Origin: an uncultured Sphingosinicella sp.
Lineage (GTDB): Bacteria > Pseudomonadota > Alphaproteobacteria > Sphingomonadales > Sphingomonadaceae
Direction: 5' to 3'
DNA: 10,830 nt
Assembly: GCA_946886275.1 (NCBI GenBank)
Contig: CAMPIH010000072.1
Span: 1-10,830 of the forward strand
Shown one piece after another: positions 1 through 6,566 of this stretch. The translations under genes were made by a program, and so were the position numbers. Every line of letters starts with the position of its first letter. Within the stretch, counting starts at the first letter, position 1. Under the pieces are notes generated by a model that saw only the letters and a list, made by a program, of their open reading frames with translations, ran no database searches and was not told where the DNA came from.

Positions 1-231
1 GACGGCCGCCTCCATTTCCTCGCCGACAGCAATGCCGCGATCACCAAGGGCATCGTCGCGCTCATTCTGCTCGCCGTCCAGGATCGCCGGCCGGAAGAAA
101 TTCTCGCCACCGACTTCGACGAGGCGCTGGCGCCGTTCGACCTCAGGAACCAGCTGAGCTCCAACCGCACCCAGGGGATCCCCAACATGATCGCTCTCGT
201 CCGGCAGACCGCTCAGCGGCTCGCCGGATGA
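1..231 (+). CDS. sufE: SufE family Fe-S cluster assembly protein (3' part)
   Basis: The open frame enters from the left edge and ends with TGA at 229-231, giving the last 76 residues. The visible part matches the C-terminal half of SufE/CsdE: an ADSNAAITKGIVALILLAV segment (the family's S-D/N-A-x-I-x-K/R-G region), an acidic DFDEALAPFDL stretch, then LSSNRTQGIPNMIALVR, which corresponds to the conserved LSPSRxxG helix. SufE proteins accept sulfur from the cysteine desulfurase SufS on a conserved cysteine and pass it to the SufBCD scaffold in the cytoplasm. That cysteine would lie upstream of the window, so activity cannot be judged here. The stop codon overlaps the start of the downstream thioesterase gene (ATGA), which implies one transcript and coupled translation. 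Confidence 0.88.
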   Translation, partial: DGRLHFLADSNAAITKGIVALILLAVQDRRPEEILATDFDEALAPFDLRNQLSSNRTQGIPNMIALVRQTAQRLAG

Positions 232-674
232 GCGGCGCCGTCGATCCTCGAGCGACTCAGCCGTTCGATCCCGAGCGGTTCATGAAGCTTCTTCGCCACA
301 TCGGTCATGGCGGCGCCCTCGGCATCGACTATCACGACCATGGCGACGACTGGATCGAGCTGAGCCTCCCTTATTCGGAAGATCTGGTGGGCGTGGCGGA
401 GAGCGGGATTCTCGCTTCCGGACCGATCATCAGCCTGATGGACATGGCGACAAGCATGGCCATCTGGCTCAGGCTGAGCCGATTCCGTCCGCAGGCGACG
501 CTCGACCTGCGGGTGGACTATCTTCGTCCCGCCCGTCCGGGCCAGACCATCGTCGGCCGCGGCGAATGTTATGGGACGACGAAGAGCATCGGCTTCGTCC
601 GGGGTCTCGCCCATGACGGCGATCAGGCCGATCCGATCGCCCACGTCTCGGGCACTTTCATGTTCACCGATTGA
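228..674 (+). CDS. PaaI/hotdog-fold acyl-CoA thioesterase family protein
   Basis: This 148-residue protein has the size and pattern of a single-domain hotdog thioesterase that hydrolyses acyl-CoA or aryl-CoA thioesters in the cytoplasm. The central hotdog helix is GPIISLMDMATSMAIW (residues 65-80), with D72 at the usual catalytic acidic position. It is followed by the strand TLDLRVDYLRPA (91-102), the typical T-x-D-L-x-V-D-Y-L-R-P-A signature, and by VGRGECYGTTKSIGFVRG (109-126). The HGG that normally opens the helix is replaced by ASG (63-65), so the usual histidine is absent. The ATG overlaps the sufE stop (ATGA), which fixes the start and suggests translational coupling. The substrate cannot be inferred. 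The gene converges on the dehydrogenase gene with a gap of only 16 bases. Confidence 0.88.
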   Translation: MSGAVDPRATQPFDPERFMKLLRHIGHGGALGIDYHDHGDDWIELSLPYSEDLVGVAESGILASGPIISLMDMATSMAIWLRLSRFRPQATLDLRVDYLRPARPGQTIVGRGECYGTTKSIGFVRGLAHDGDQADPIAHVSGTFMFTD

Positions 675-680
675 GCGGTG
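665..680. terminator. Small inverted repeat at a convergent gene junction
   Basis: CACCG (665-669) and CGGTG (676-680) can pair around a six-base loop that contains the thioesterase stop codon. The stem is only five base pairs and no T-run follows on either strand. It is the only candidate terminator structure in the 16-base gap between two converging genes, so I list it as weak. Confidence 0.25.
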
Positions 681-690
681 GCTTCCGGCG

Positions 691-2010
691 CTATTGGGCC
701 GGCGCAGGTCCGGTGGCCGGGGTTGCGGGTCGAGACGGAGTGATCCGCCAGATCGTGTTGGACAGATCATCGGCGACGATCAGGGCGCCGCGCGGATCGA
801 CCGTGACTCCGACGGGGCGACCGCGGGTCCTGCCGTCCTCGCCGCGGAAGCCGATCACGAAGTCGACCGGGCCACCCATCGGCCTGCCGCCGCGGAACGG
901 CACGAACACCACCTTGTAGCCGACCGGCTCCTCGCGGTTCCAGCTGCCATGCATGCCGACGAACACGCCTTCGGCGAAGCGAGCGCCCATCGCCGGAGTC
1001 GAGAAAGCGAGCCCCAGCGGAGCGGTGTGTGAGCCAAGGGAATAATCCGGCCTGATCGTCGCCCGGACCTTGGCGGGATCCTGAGGGCGAACCCGCGGAT
1101 CCACGTTCGGTCCCCAATAGGCATAAGGCCAGCCATAGAAGGCGCCCTCGCGAACCGAGGTCAGATAATCCGGGACGAGATTGGGACCGAGCTCGTCGCG
1201 TTCGTTGACGACCACCCAGAGCTGGCCGCTTCCGGGCTGGACGGCGAGCGCGGTGGGATTGCGCAATCCGGTCGCGAAGGGCCGGGCGGCGCCGCTCTCG
1301 GCATCGACCTGCCACACCATCGCGCGATTTTCCTCCACCGCCATGCCGCGCTCACCGACATTGCTGTTGGAGCCGATGCCGACATAGAGGAAGCGTCCGT
1401 CGGGGCTCGCGGCGAGCGCCTTGGTCCAGTGGTGGTTGATGGCCGCAGGCAAGGCCGCGACCCGCACCGGCGGGCCGCTGGCGCGGATCTGTCCCGGTCG
1501 ATAGTCGAACCGCACGAGCGAGTCCTGGTTGGCGACGTAAAGCCGGTTGCCGACAAGCGCGAGACCGTAGGGCGCGTTGAGATTCTCGGCAAAGATCGTG
1601 CGCCCTTCGAAGACGCCGTCGCCGTCGGAATCCCGCAACAAGGTGAGCCGGTCCCCACCTTTCACCGAACTGGTGCCCTTCTTCTTGAAATATCCGGCGA
1701 TGAGATCCTTGGGAGTCAGCACCGGCGCGCCACCGCCCTTGCCTTCGGCGACGAGGATGTCGCCGTTGGGGAGGACCAGGGTCTGACGCGGTATCTTGAG
1801 GTCCGTGGCGATCGCCGTGATCGTGTATCCGGCCGGAACCGTGGGCCGGAGATCGCCCCATCCGGCGGGATCGGCGATCGTCATGCTGGGAAGCAGGCCG
1901 CGCTGCTGTTCGGGCAGCTCGGGATTGCTTCCATATTGATCCAGCTGCGGATCGCTGCCGCAGGCGGCGGTCGCCGCTGCGAGGGCAAGCCATGCCAGGG
2001 TCCGGCGCAC
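691..2010 (-). CDS. PQQ-dependent sorbosone/glucose dehydrogenase-family lipoprotein
   Basis: The product is 439 residues counted from the GTG at 2010. It begins VRRTLAWLALAAATAAC, a short lipoprotein-type signal with cysteine 17 as the likely lipidation site, so it should be anchored in the periplasm or outer membrane. The rest fits the six-bladed beta-propeller of soluble PQQ glucose/L-sorbosone dehydrogenases: PRQTLVLPNGDILVAEG (74-90), a calcium-loop-like DSDGDGVFEG (127-136), NHHWTKALAASPDG (192-205, a candidate for the catalytic His), GLRNPTALAV (248-257, the R-N pair of the PQQ pocket), HGSWNR (354-359) and RGRPVGVTVD (396-405). An AAGGAGG ribosome site lies 8 bases before the GTG at 2010. 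The GTG at 2016, which overlaps the upstream stop, is only 2 bases from that site and is less likely. Sugar or aldose oxidation is inferred from the family. The exact substrate is unknown. Confidence 0.9.
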   Translation of the reverse strand: MRRTLAWLALAAATAACGSDPQLDQYGSNPELPEQQRGLLPSMTIADPAGWGDLRPTVPAGYTITAIATDLKIPRQTLVLPNGDILVAEGKGGGAPVLTPKDLIAGYFKKKGTSSVKGGDRLTLLRDSDGDGVFEGRTIFAENLNAPYGLALVGNRLYVANQDSLVRFDYRPGQIRASGPPVRVAALPAAINHHWTKALAASPDGRFLYVGIGSNSNVGERGMAVEENRAMVWQVDAESGAARPFATGLRNPTALAVQPGSGQLWVVVNERDELGPNLVPDYLTSVREGAFYGWPYAYWGPNVDPRVRPQDPAKVRATIRPDYSLGSHTAPLGLAFSTPAMGARFAEGVFVGMHGSWNREEPVGYKVVFVPFRGGRPMGGPVDFVIGFRGEDGRTRGRPVGVTVDPRGALIVADDLSNTIWRITPSRPATPATGPAPAQ

Positions 2011-2012
2011 GG

Positions 2013-2486
2013 TCACAGCCTCCTTGCCGAAGCGAGGCTCGAAAAACCGGCCCAGATCGCGCCGATCGCAAGCAGAAGGACGATCACCGAGAGGATCAGC
2101 CCAGCCGGCATCGCGGCCCACGCATCCTTGGCGTGGACGAGCGCATTGATGAAGCCGGCGATGAAGAGCGCCACAAGCAGGCCGAGATATAGCCAGTTCG
2201 GGCCGACGCGGAACGAATCGATGATGGCCCAGAGCAAGGCGAGGCCGGTGAAGACGAGGCCGCCCGCCACCAGCCAGGACGCGAAGTTGGTCCACTGGAT
2301 CTGATAGGTCGAGGAATAAGCCCAGTCGCTCAGCAGCGCGCCCAGGAACAGGGGCAGAGTCGACGCGAGAAGGACGGCGTGGACGGGATGAATGACGCGC
2401 CGAGGGTTTGCGATCGTCCCAGGAGCCAAGGCTTCTTCCCTCTCATTGGCGAGCCGCACACTCGGCTTCGCGGCCACGACCTTCAT
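2013..2486 (-). CDS. DUF2231 family integral membrane protein
   Basis: This is a 157-residue protein if started at the ATG at 2486. It carries NPRRVIHPVHAVLLAST (28-43), which matches the opening of DUF2231 domains (HPxHP/A-type). Four hydrophobic segments follow at about 36-54, 67-90, 98-117 and 126-147. Function is unknown. Some DUF2231 proteins have been suggested to be heme-type or redox-related membrane proteins; that is inference here. Its TGA (2015-2013) sits in the ribosome-site-to-start region of the PQQ dehydrogenase gene, so the two form an operon, and it may serve as a membrane partner or electron conduit for that enzyme. The start is uncertain. The ATG at 2486 has no clear ribosome site and abuts an inverted repeat. 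A TTG at 2429 has GAGAGG nine bases upstream and would give 138 residues, just ahead of the domain. Confidence 0.82.
   Translation of the reverse strand: MKVVAAKPSVRLANEREEALAPGTIANPRRVIHPVHAVLLASTLPLFLGALLSDWAYSSTYQIQWTNFASWLVAGGLVFTGLALLWAIIDSFRVGPNWLYLGLLVALFIAGFINALVHAKDAWAAMPAGLILSVIVLLLAIGAIWAGFSSLASARRL
2019..2025 (-). promoter_or_regulatory. Strong ribosome binding site for the PQQ dehydrogenase gene
   Basis: AAGGAGG on the minus strand is a near-perfect anti-Shine-Dalgarno match. It lies within the last codons of the DUF2231 gene. It is 8 bases from the GTG at 2010 but only 2 from the GTG at 2016, so it favours the 2010 start. Confidence 0.75.
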
Positions 2487-2707
2487 CGATCGCGGCGAAT
2501 GGCCGCGATTCGTCGCCGAGCACACTCAGGCAATGACTGGCCAATGCTGACGCGGGCATTCGGTTCCCTCGGCCGCTTTTCGTCCGGCCTGGGTCGGTCC
2601 CGGGCGCTGGCCCAACGCGAGCGGACACGCTAAATGGACACTCGACCTCGAGGTTTCGCGGTCGCGTCGGTTCGACCATCCCGATCGACAAGTGTTGAGG
2701 TGCCGCC
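2487..2707. promoter_or_regulatory. Divergent intergenic region with two inverted repeats
   Basis: This 221-base stretch separates the DUF2231/dehydrogenase operon (leftward) from the TPR gene (rightward), so it should hold both promoters. I could not identify convincing -35/-10 pairs. Two symmetric elements stand out: an 8-bp stem ATCGCGGC/GCCGCGAT with a five-base loop (2489-2509), and a perfect 10-base palindrome ACCTCGAGGT (2645-2654), 54 bases before the TPR start. Either could be an operator. A modest GAGG precedes the TPR ATG by seven bases. Confidence 0.45.
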
Positions 2708-4342
2708 ATGGGTCCACTTCTCGCCGCTTCGCTCCTTGCGTCAGCCGCCCTCGTCCAGGGCCCGCACCACGGCCACGAGCCGCAGCTCGGCAGCGTCCAT
2801 TTCGAGACGAGCTGCAATGAAGAGGCCCAAACCCGCTTCCACCGGGCGCTCGGCTGGCTCCACTCGTTCGAATATGAGCAGGCCGGCCGGACCTTCGCGG
2901 AAGCCGCCGAAGCGGATCCACGCTGCGCGATAGCCCATTGGGGCGTCGCGATGAGCCTTTACCACCCCCTCTGGGCGCCACCGAGCGCCGCCGAGCTCGC
3001 GACCGGGAGACAGGCCCTGGCGACAGCGCGGCAGACAGCAAGCGGAAGCGAGCGGGAGCGGGCCTATATAGAGGCGCTGGAGACCTTCTATGCGCAGTCG
3101 GACAGCCTCGACCACCGGACCCGGATGCTCGCTTATTCGGACGCCATGGAGCGACTGCATCGGCTTTATCCGCAGGACCATGAAGCGGCCGTCTTCTACG
3201 CCCTTTCGCTGATCGCCGCCGGCACGACCGACGATGATCCCGCCTTCGAACGGGAGAACAGGGCCGGAGCCATCCTCAATGCCGTCCTGGCGGAGGCACC
3301 CGGCCATCCGGGGGTCGCTCATTATCTGATCCACAGCTTCGATTATCCGCCGCTTGCCGAGCTCGCTCTGCAGGCGGCGCGAAGCTATGCGAACCTGGCG
3401 CCGGCATCGCCGCACGCCCAGCACATGCCCTCCCATATCTTCGTGAGGCTTGGGCTTTGGGACGAAGCGATCCGGTCCAACCTGGCATCCCACGCCGCCG
3501 CCATCGATCTGGCCCGGGCACAGGGCTTGCCCGATTCATCGAGCGAGCGGCTGCACGCGATGGACTATCTTGCCTATGGCTATCTTCAGACGGGGCAGGA
3601 CGGCGAAGCCGCCCGCGTCCTTGCCGATCTCAACGGGATCCGCCGCGCCGATCCGCCCAGTTTCGCGGTGGCCTATGCCGCCACCGCCATTCCGGCTCGG
3701 CTGGCGCTGGAGCGAAGGCGGTGGGAAGAGGCGGCCTCGCTGACGCTCGCCGACAATGTGCTTCGGCTCGCCCCGCTCGACACTTTCGGCTGGGCGGAAG
3801 CCCAAATTCATTTCGCTCGCGCGATCGGATCGGCCAGGCTCGGCCGAATCGGCGCCGCACAGACGGAGATTGCGAGGCTCGGCCAGATCGAGCAGTCGCT
3901 CGTCATCCCCGCCGGCGCCTATGACTGGCGAACCCAGGTCGCGATCGAGCGACAGATCGCCGAGGCCTGGCTCGCTCAAGCCGAGGGCAGAAGCGACGAG
4001 GCGGTCCGGATCCTTCGCGCTGCGGCCGAGCTGGACGAACGCACCGAGAAGCACCCGGTGACTCCCGGCGCGATCCTCCCGGCACGAGAGCAGCTCGGCG
4101 AGCTTCTGCTCCTGCTCGAGCGCCCCGCCGAGGCGCTGACGGAATTTGAGGCGTCGCTGAGGCGGGCACCGCGCCGGCTCGCCGGCCTCCATGGCGCGGC
4201 TCGCTCAGCCCGCCTTGCCGGCGATCTCGGCAAGGCGCGACTTTATCACGAACAAGTGGTGGCCCTGACTTCGGCCGGTGATCCGGCGCGGGTCGAAATT
4301 CGCGAAGCTCGAGCCTTCCTTGCACAGGCTTCACGTGAATAG
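2708..4342 (+). CDS. Exported tetratricopeptide-repeat protein with a conserved-looking histidine array
   Basis: The protein has 544 residues. A short hydrophobic leader, MGPLLAASLLASAALVQG, suggests export, although it lacks the usual positive N-region. Helix pairs with TPR spacing are visible at about 42-75, 217-270, 410-445, 465-488 and 494-520. The N-terminal part SCNEEAQTRFHRALGWLHSF (35-54) through HWGVAMSLYHPLW (77-89), together with HYLIHSFDYP (205-214), HAQHMPSHIFVRLG (236-249) and HAMDYLAYGYL (283-293), belongs to a recurring family of large uncharacterised bacterial TPR proteins. Many histidines fall in these motifs (31, 77, 86, 205, 209, 236, 239, 243, 283), so a metal or heme site is possible but unproven. 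No enzyme function can be assigned. The gene stands alone: divergent from the dehydrogenase operon and convergent with the YaiI gene, 14 bases away. Confidence 0.85.
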   Translation: MGPLLAASLLASAALVQGPHHGHEPQLGSVHFETSCNEEAQTRFHRALGWLHSFEYEQAGRTFAEAAEADPRCAIAHWGVAMSLYHPLWAPPSAAELATGRQALATARQTASGSERERAYIEALETFYAQSDSLDHRTRMLAYSDAMERLHRLYPQDHEAAVFYALSLIAAGTTDDDPAFERENRAGAILNAVLAEAPGHPGVAHYLIHSFDYPPLAELALQAARSYANLAPASPHAQHMPSHIFVRLGLWDEAIRSNLASHAAAIDLARAQGLPDSSSERLHAMDYLAYGYLQTGQDGEAARVLADLNGIRRADPPSFAVAYAATAIPARLALERRRWEEAASLTLADNVLRLAPLDTFGWAEAQIHFARAIGSARLGRIGAAQTEIARLGQIEQSLVIPAGAYDWRTQVAIERQIAEAWLAQAEGRSDEAVRILRAAAELDERTEKHPVTPGAILPAREQLGELLLLLERPAEALTEFEASLRRAPRRLAGLHGAARSARLAGDLGKARLYHEQVVALTSAGDPARVEIREARAFLAQASRE

Positions 4343-4361
4343 CCGGTTCGGGCCGGCTATT
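4338..4361. terminator. Shared bidirectional hairpin terminator containing both stop codons
   Basis: AATAGCCGG (4338-4346) and CCGGCTATT (4353-4361) form a perfect 9-bp stem around a six-base loop. The TPR gene's TAG (4340-4342) lies in one arm and the YaiI gene's TAG (4359-4357) in the other. On the plus strand the stem ends in TATTT followed by a pyrimidine-rich TCCTCTT, which fits an intrinsic terminator. On the minus strand the T-run is shorter. It sits between converging genes. Confidence 0.75.
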
Positions 4362-4830
4362 TCCTCTTCGACCTGACCAGGGCCTCGTCGAGGGCGGAGA
4401 GAAAGCGCGATCGGTCCTGCTTCGCGAAGGGCGGCGGCCCGCCGATCACGTCGCCGCCGGCGCGAAGGTCGGCCATGATCGCCCTCGTCGCGACCGCGGC
4501 GCCGATCGAATTGGCGGTGAACGGCTTGCCGGTGGGCCCGAGGACGACCGAGCCCGCCTTGAGGCAGCGGTCGGCGAGCAGGATGTCGGCGGTCACCACC
4601 AAAGTCGTCGGCCCGGCCGCCTCGGCGATCCAGTCGTCGGCGGCGTCGAAGCCGGACCCGACGATCACCCTCTTGACCAGCGGATGCTGGGGCACCCGGA
4701 GGAAATTGTTGCTGACGATCGTGACCGGCACTTCGTGGCGAAAGGCGACCTTGTAGATCTCCTCCTTCACCGGGCAGGCGTCGGCATCGACGAGGATGAG
4801 TGGCCCCGCCGGATCCGCTCCGTCGCTCAA
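4357..4830 (-). CDS. yaiI: YaiI/YqxD family protein (DUF188, PIN-like fold)
   Basis: This 157-residue protein matches the full-length YaiI/YqxD (DUF188) family. It has VDADACPVK (14-22), VSNN (39-42), GSGFDAADDWIAE (58-70), TADILLADRCLKAG (80-93), GPTGKPFTANSIG (98-110) and GGPPPF (130-135). The ordered aspartates (15, 17, 62, 65, 66, 81, 87) resemble the acidic metal site of PIN-like nucleases. A nuclease role is a fold-based inference and the family has no established activity. The start is a TTG whose last two bases form the helicase TGA (TTGA overlap, 4830-4827). GAGG lies eight bases upstream of the TTG and there is no ATG or GTG near the N-terminus. Translation therefore probably depends on ribosomes finishing the helicase. 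Confidence 0.9.
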   Translation of the reverse strand: MSDGADPAGPLILVDADACPVKEEIYKVAFRHEVPVTIVSNNFLRVPQHPLVKRVIVGSGFDAADDWIAEAAGPTTLVVTADILLADRCLKAGSVVLGPTGKPFTANSIGAAVATRAIMADLRAGGDVIGGPPPFAKQDRSRFLSALDEALVRSKRK

Positions 4831-6530
4831 CCGCGCCGCCTCGCCGCCTTCGGACGATAGGGCTTGGGCTCGTATTTCCTGGCCGGAGGACCGGCCCGGC
4901 GATTGCTTCGCGCTTCCTCGCGAGGCGAACCCTGGACCGGCTCGAAGCGGACGCTCCCCTCCCCGTCCGGGTCATCGGCGGCGGTGCGCTTCAGGGCGGC
5001 GACGAATCGCCCGGCGACGGCGCGCGGAATCTCGAACAGGGTCTGGTCGGCGGCGATCCGGATCGCGCCGATCTCGTTGCGGGTGATGTGGCCACGCCGA
5101 CAAAGCAAAGGCAGGAGCCAGCGCGGATCGGCATTGTGGCGGCGGCCGACGTCCATTCGGAACCAGACGGTGTCCTCGAATCCGGCACGCGGCCCTTCCT
5201 GGCGCGGCGTAGCCCCGCCGCCCTGGTCGACCATCTCCTCGGGCGCGGGCATCCGCGCACGATGCAAGCGGACGAGGGCCGCAGCGAGCTCCTCGGGCGA
5301 TCGGCGGGCGAGCAGGAGGCCGGCGAGCTCGCGATCCTCGTCGTCCAGCTCGATCGGCTGAAGAAGGGTCTCGATCAGTCGCTCGCGGTCGCTCCGCTTG
5401 ATGTCCTCGGGCGTCGGGGCCGGGATCCACTCGGCCTGGATTCGGGCACCGCGGAGCATCGCCTCGACCCGCTTGCGGCGTGGATAGGGGACGATCAGGA
5501 CAGCCGTGCCCTTCTTTCCAGCGCGCCCGGTCCGGCCCGACCGGTGCTGGAGGGTCTCGGCATCGCGCGGCAATTCGACATGGATGACGAGCGAGAGGGT
5601 CGGCAGGTCGATCCCCCGGGCAGCGACGTCCGTCGCGACGCAGACCCGGGCGCGGCGATCGCGAAGCGCCTGAAGCGCCTGGTTGCGCTCATTCTGGCTA
5701 TGCTCGCCGGATAAGGCGACGGCGTCGAAGCCGCGCTCGATCAGGCTGGCATGGAGCCGGCGGACATTGTCGCGCGTGGCGCAGAACAGCATCGCCGATT
5801 CCGCCTCGTGAAAGCGGAGCAGATTGACCACCGCATGCTCGATGTCGGCCGGGGCGACGGTCACCGCCCGGTAGAGGATGTCGCCATGGCCGCGATCCTC
5901 GCCCACCGTCGAGATCCGGAGCGCGTCCTTCTGGTAGCGCTTCGCCAAAGCGACGATCGGCTTCGGCATCGTCGCCGAGAAGAGCAAGGTCCGGCGCGAC
6001 TTGGGCGTGGCGTCGAGTATCTCCTCGAGATCCTCGCGGAACCCCATGTCGAGCATCTCGTCCGCTTCGTCGAGGACAGCGACGCGAAGCGCGGACAGGT
6101 CGAGCGCACCGCGCTCGAGATGGTCGCGGAGCCGGCCGGGCGTACCGACGACGATATGGGCGCCATAAGACAATGCCCGCCGCTCCTTGGCCGCGTCCAT
6201 TCCGCCGACGCAGGTCGCGATCCGCCCTCCCGCCTTGGCGTAGAGCCAGATCAGCTCGCGGCTGACCTGAAGGGCGAGCTCTCGGGTCGGCGCGATGACG
6301 AGAGCGAGCGGTTCACGAACCGCCTTGAGGCTGGCTTCCCCGCCGAGCAGCTCCGGAGCCATGGCGAGGCCGAAGGCGACCGTCTTGCCGGATCCGGTCT
6401 GCGCCGACACGACGAGGTCCCGCCCTGCCGCCTCGTCTTCGAGGACGGCCGACTGGACCGGTGTTGGCGACTCGTAGCCGCGACTGGCGAGCGCTTCGGA
6501 GAGCGCGGGGTGCAATTGTTTGAAAGGCAT
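4827..6530 (-). CDS. DEAD-box ATP-dependent RNA helicase with DbpA-type RNA-binding domain
   Basis: The product is 567 residues from the ATG at 6530; a TTG three codons earlier (6539) is an alternative, and the positions below count from that TTG. All superfamily-2 motifs are present: Q-motif region FKQLHPALSEAL to PTPVQ (6-29), AQTGSGKT (46-53), PTRELA (84-89), TPGR (133-136), DEAD (157-160), SAT (188-190), LFCAT (251-255), ATDVAARGID (302-311) and HRSGRTGRAG (332-341). Residues about 457-535 resemble the RRM-like DbpA/CsdA domain that tethers these helicases to RNA, in DbpA to 23S rRNA. A basic tail rich in K, R and P ends the protein. A role in ribosome assembly or cold-stress RNA remodelling is likely from the family. 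A hairpin lies just upstream of the start and no clear Shine-Dalgarno sequence is present. Confidence 0.95.
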   Translation of the reverse strand: MPFKQLHPALSEALASRGYESPTPVQSAVLEDEAAGRDLVVSAQTGSGKTVAFGLAMAPELLGGEASLKAVREPLALVIAPTRELALQVSRELIWLYAKAGGRIATCVGGMDAAKERRALSYGAHIVVGTPGRLRDHLERGALDLSALRVAVLDEADEMLDMGFREDLEEILDATPKSRRTLLFSATMPKPIVALAKRYQKDALRISTVGEDRGHGDILYRAVTVAPADIEHAVVNLLRFHEAESAMLFCATRDNVRRLHASLIERGFDAVALSGEHSQNERNQALQALRDRRARVCVATDVAARGIDLPTLSLVIHVELPRDAETLQHRSGRTGRAGKKGTAVLIVPYPRRKRVEAMLRGARIQAEWIPAPTPEDIKRSDRERLIETLLQPIELDDEDRELAGLLLARRSPEELAAALVRLHRARMPAPEEMVDQGGGATPRQEGPRAGFEDTVWFRMDVGRRHNADPRWLLPLLCRRGHITRNEIGAIRIAADQTLFEIPRAVAGRFVAALKRTAADDPDGEGSVRFEPVQGSPREEARSNRRAGPPARKYEPKPYRPKAARRRG

Positions 6531-6540
6531 CAGTCGCAAA

Positions 6541-6557
6541 TGGGCGCTGCGCGCCCA
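6541..6557 (-). promoter_or_regulatory. Short perfect hairpin just before the helicase start
   Basis: TGGGCGC and GCGCCCA form a 7-bp GC-rich stem with a three-base loop, in the 36-base gap between the flavoprotein stop and the helicase ATG. On the minus strand the stem is followed by TTTGCG, a poor T-run. It could be a weak terminator or attenuator, or an RNA structure affecting helicase translation. It leaves only ten bases before the ATG. Confidence 0.45.
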
Positions 6558-6566
6558 AGCACAAGG

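Noticed and set aside
2011..2295. N-terminal extension of the dehydrogenase to 2295
   Set aside because: The extra residues are Arg/Pro/His-rich, lie over the DUF2231 gene in another frame, and would bury the lipoprotein signal. The AAGGAGG site supports GTG at 2010.
4800..5714. Plus-strand open frame of 304 codons
   Set aside because: Antisense to the C-terminal half of the helicase, with no family features.
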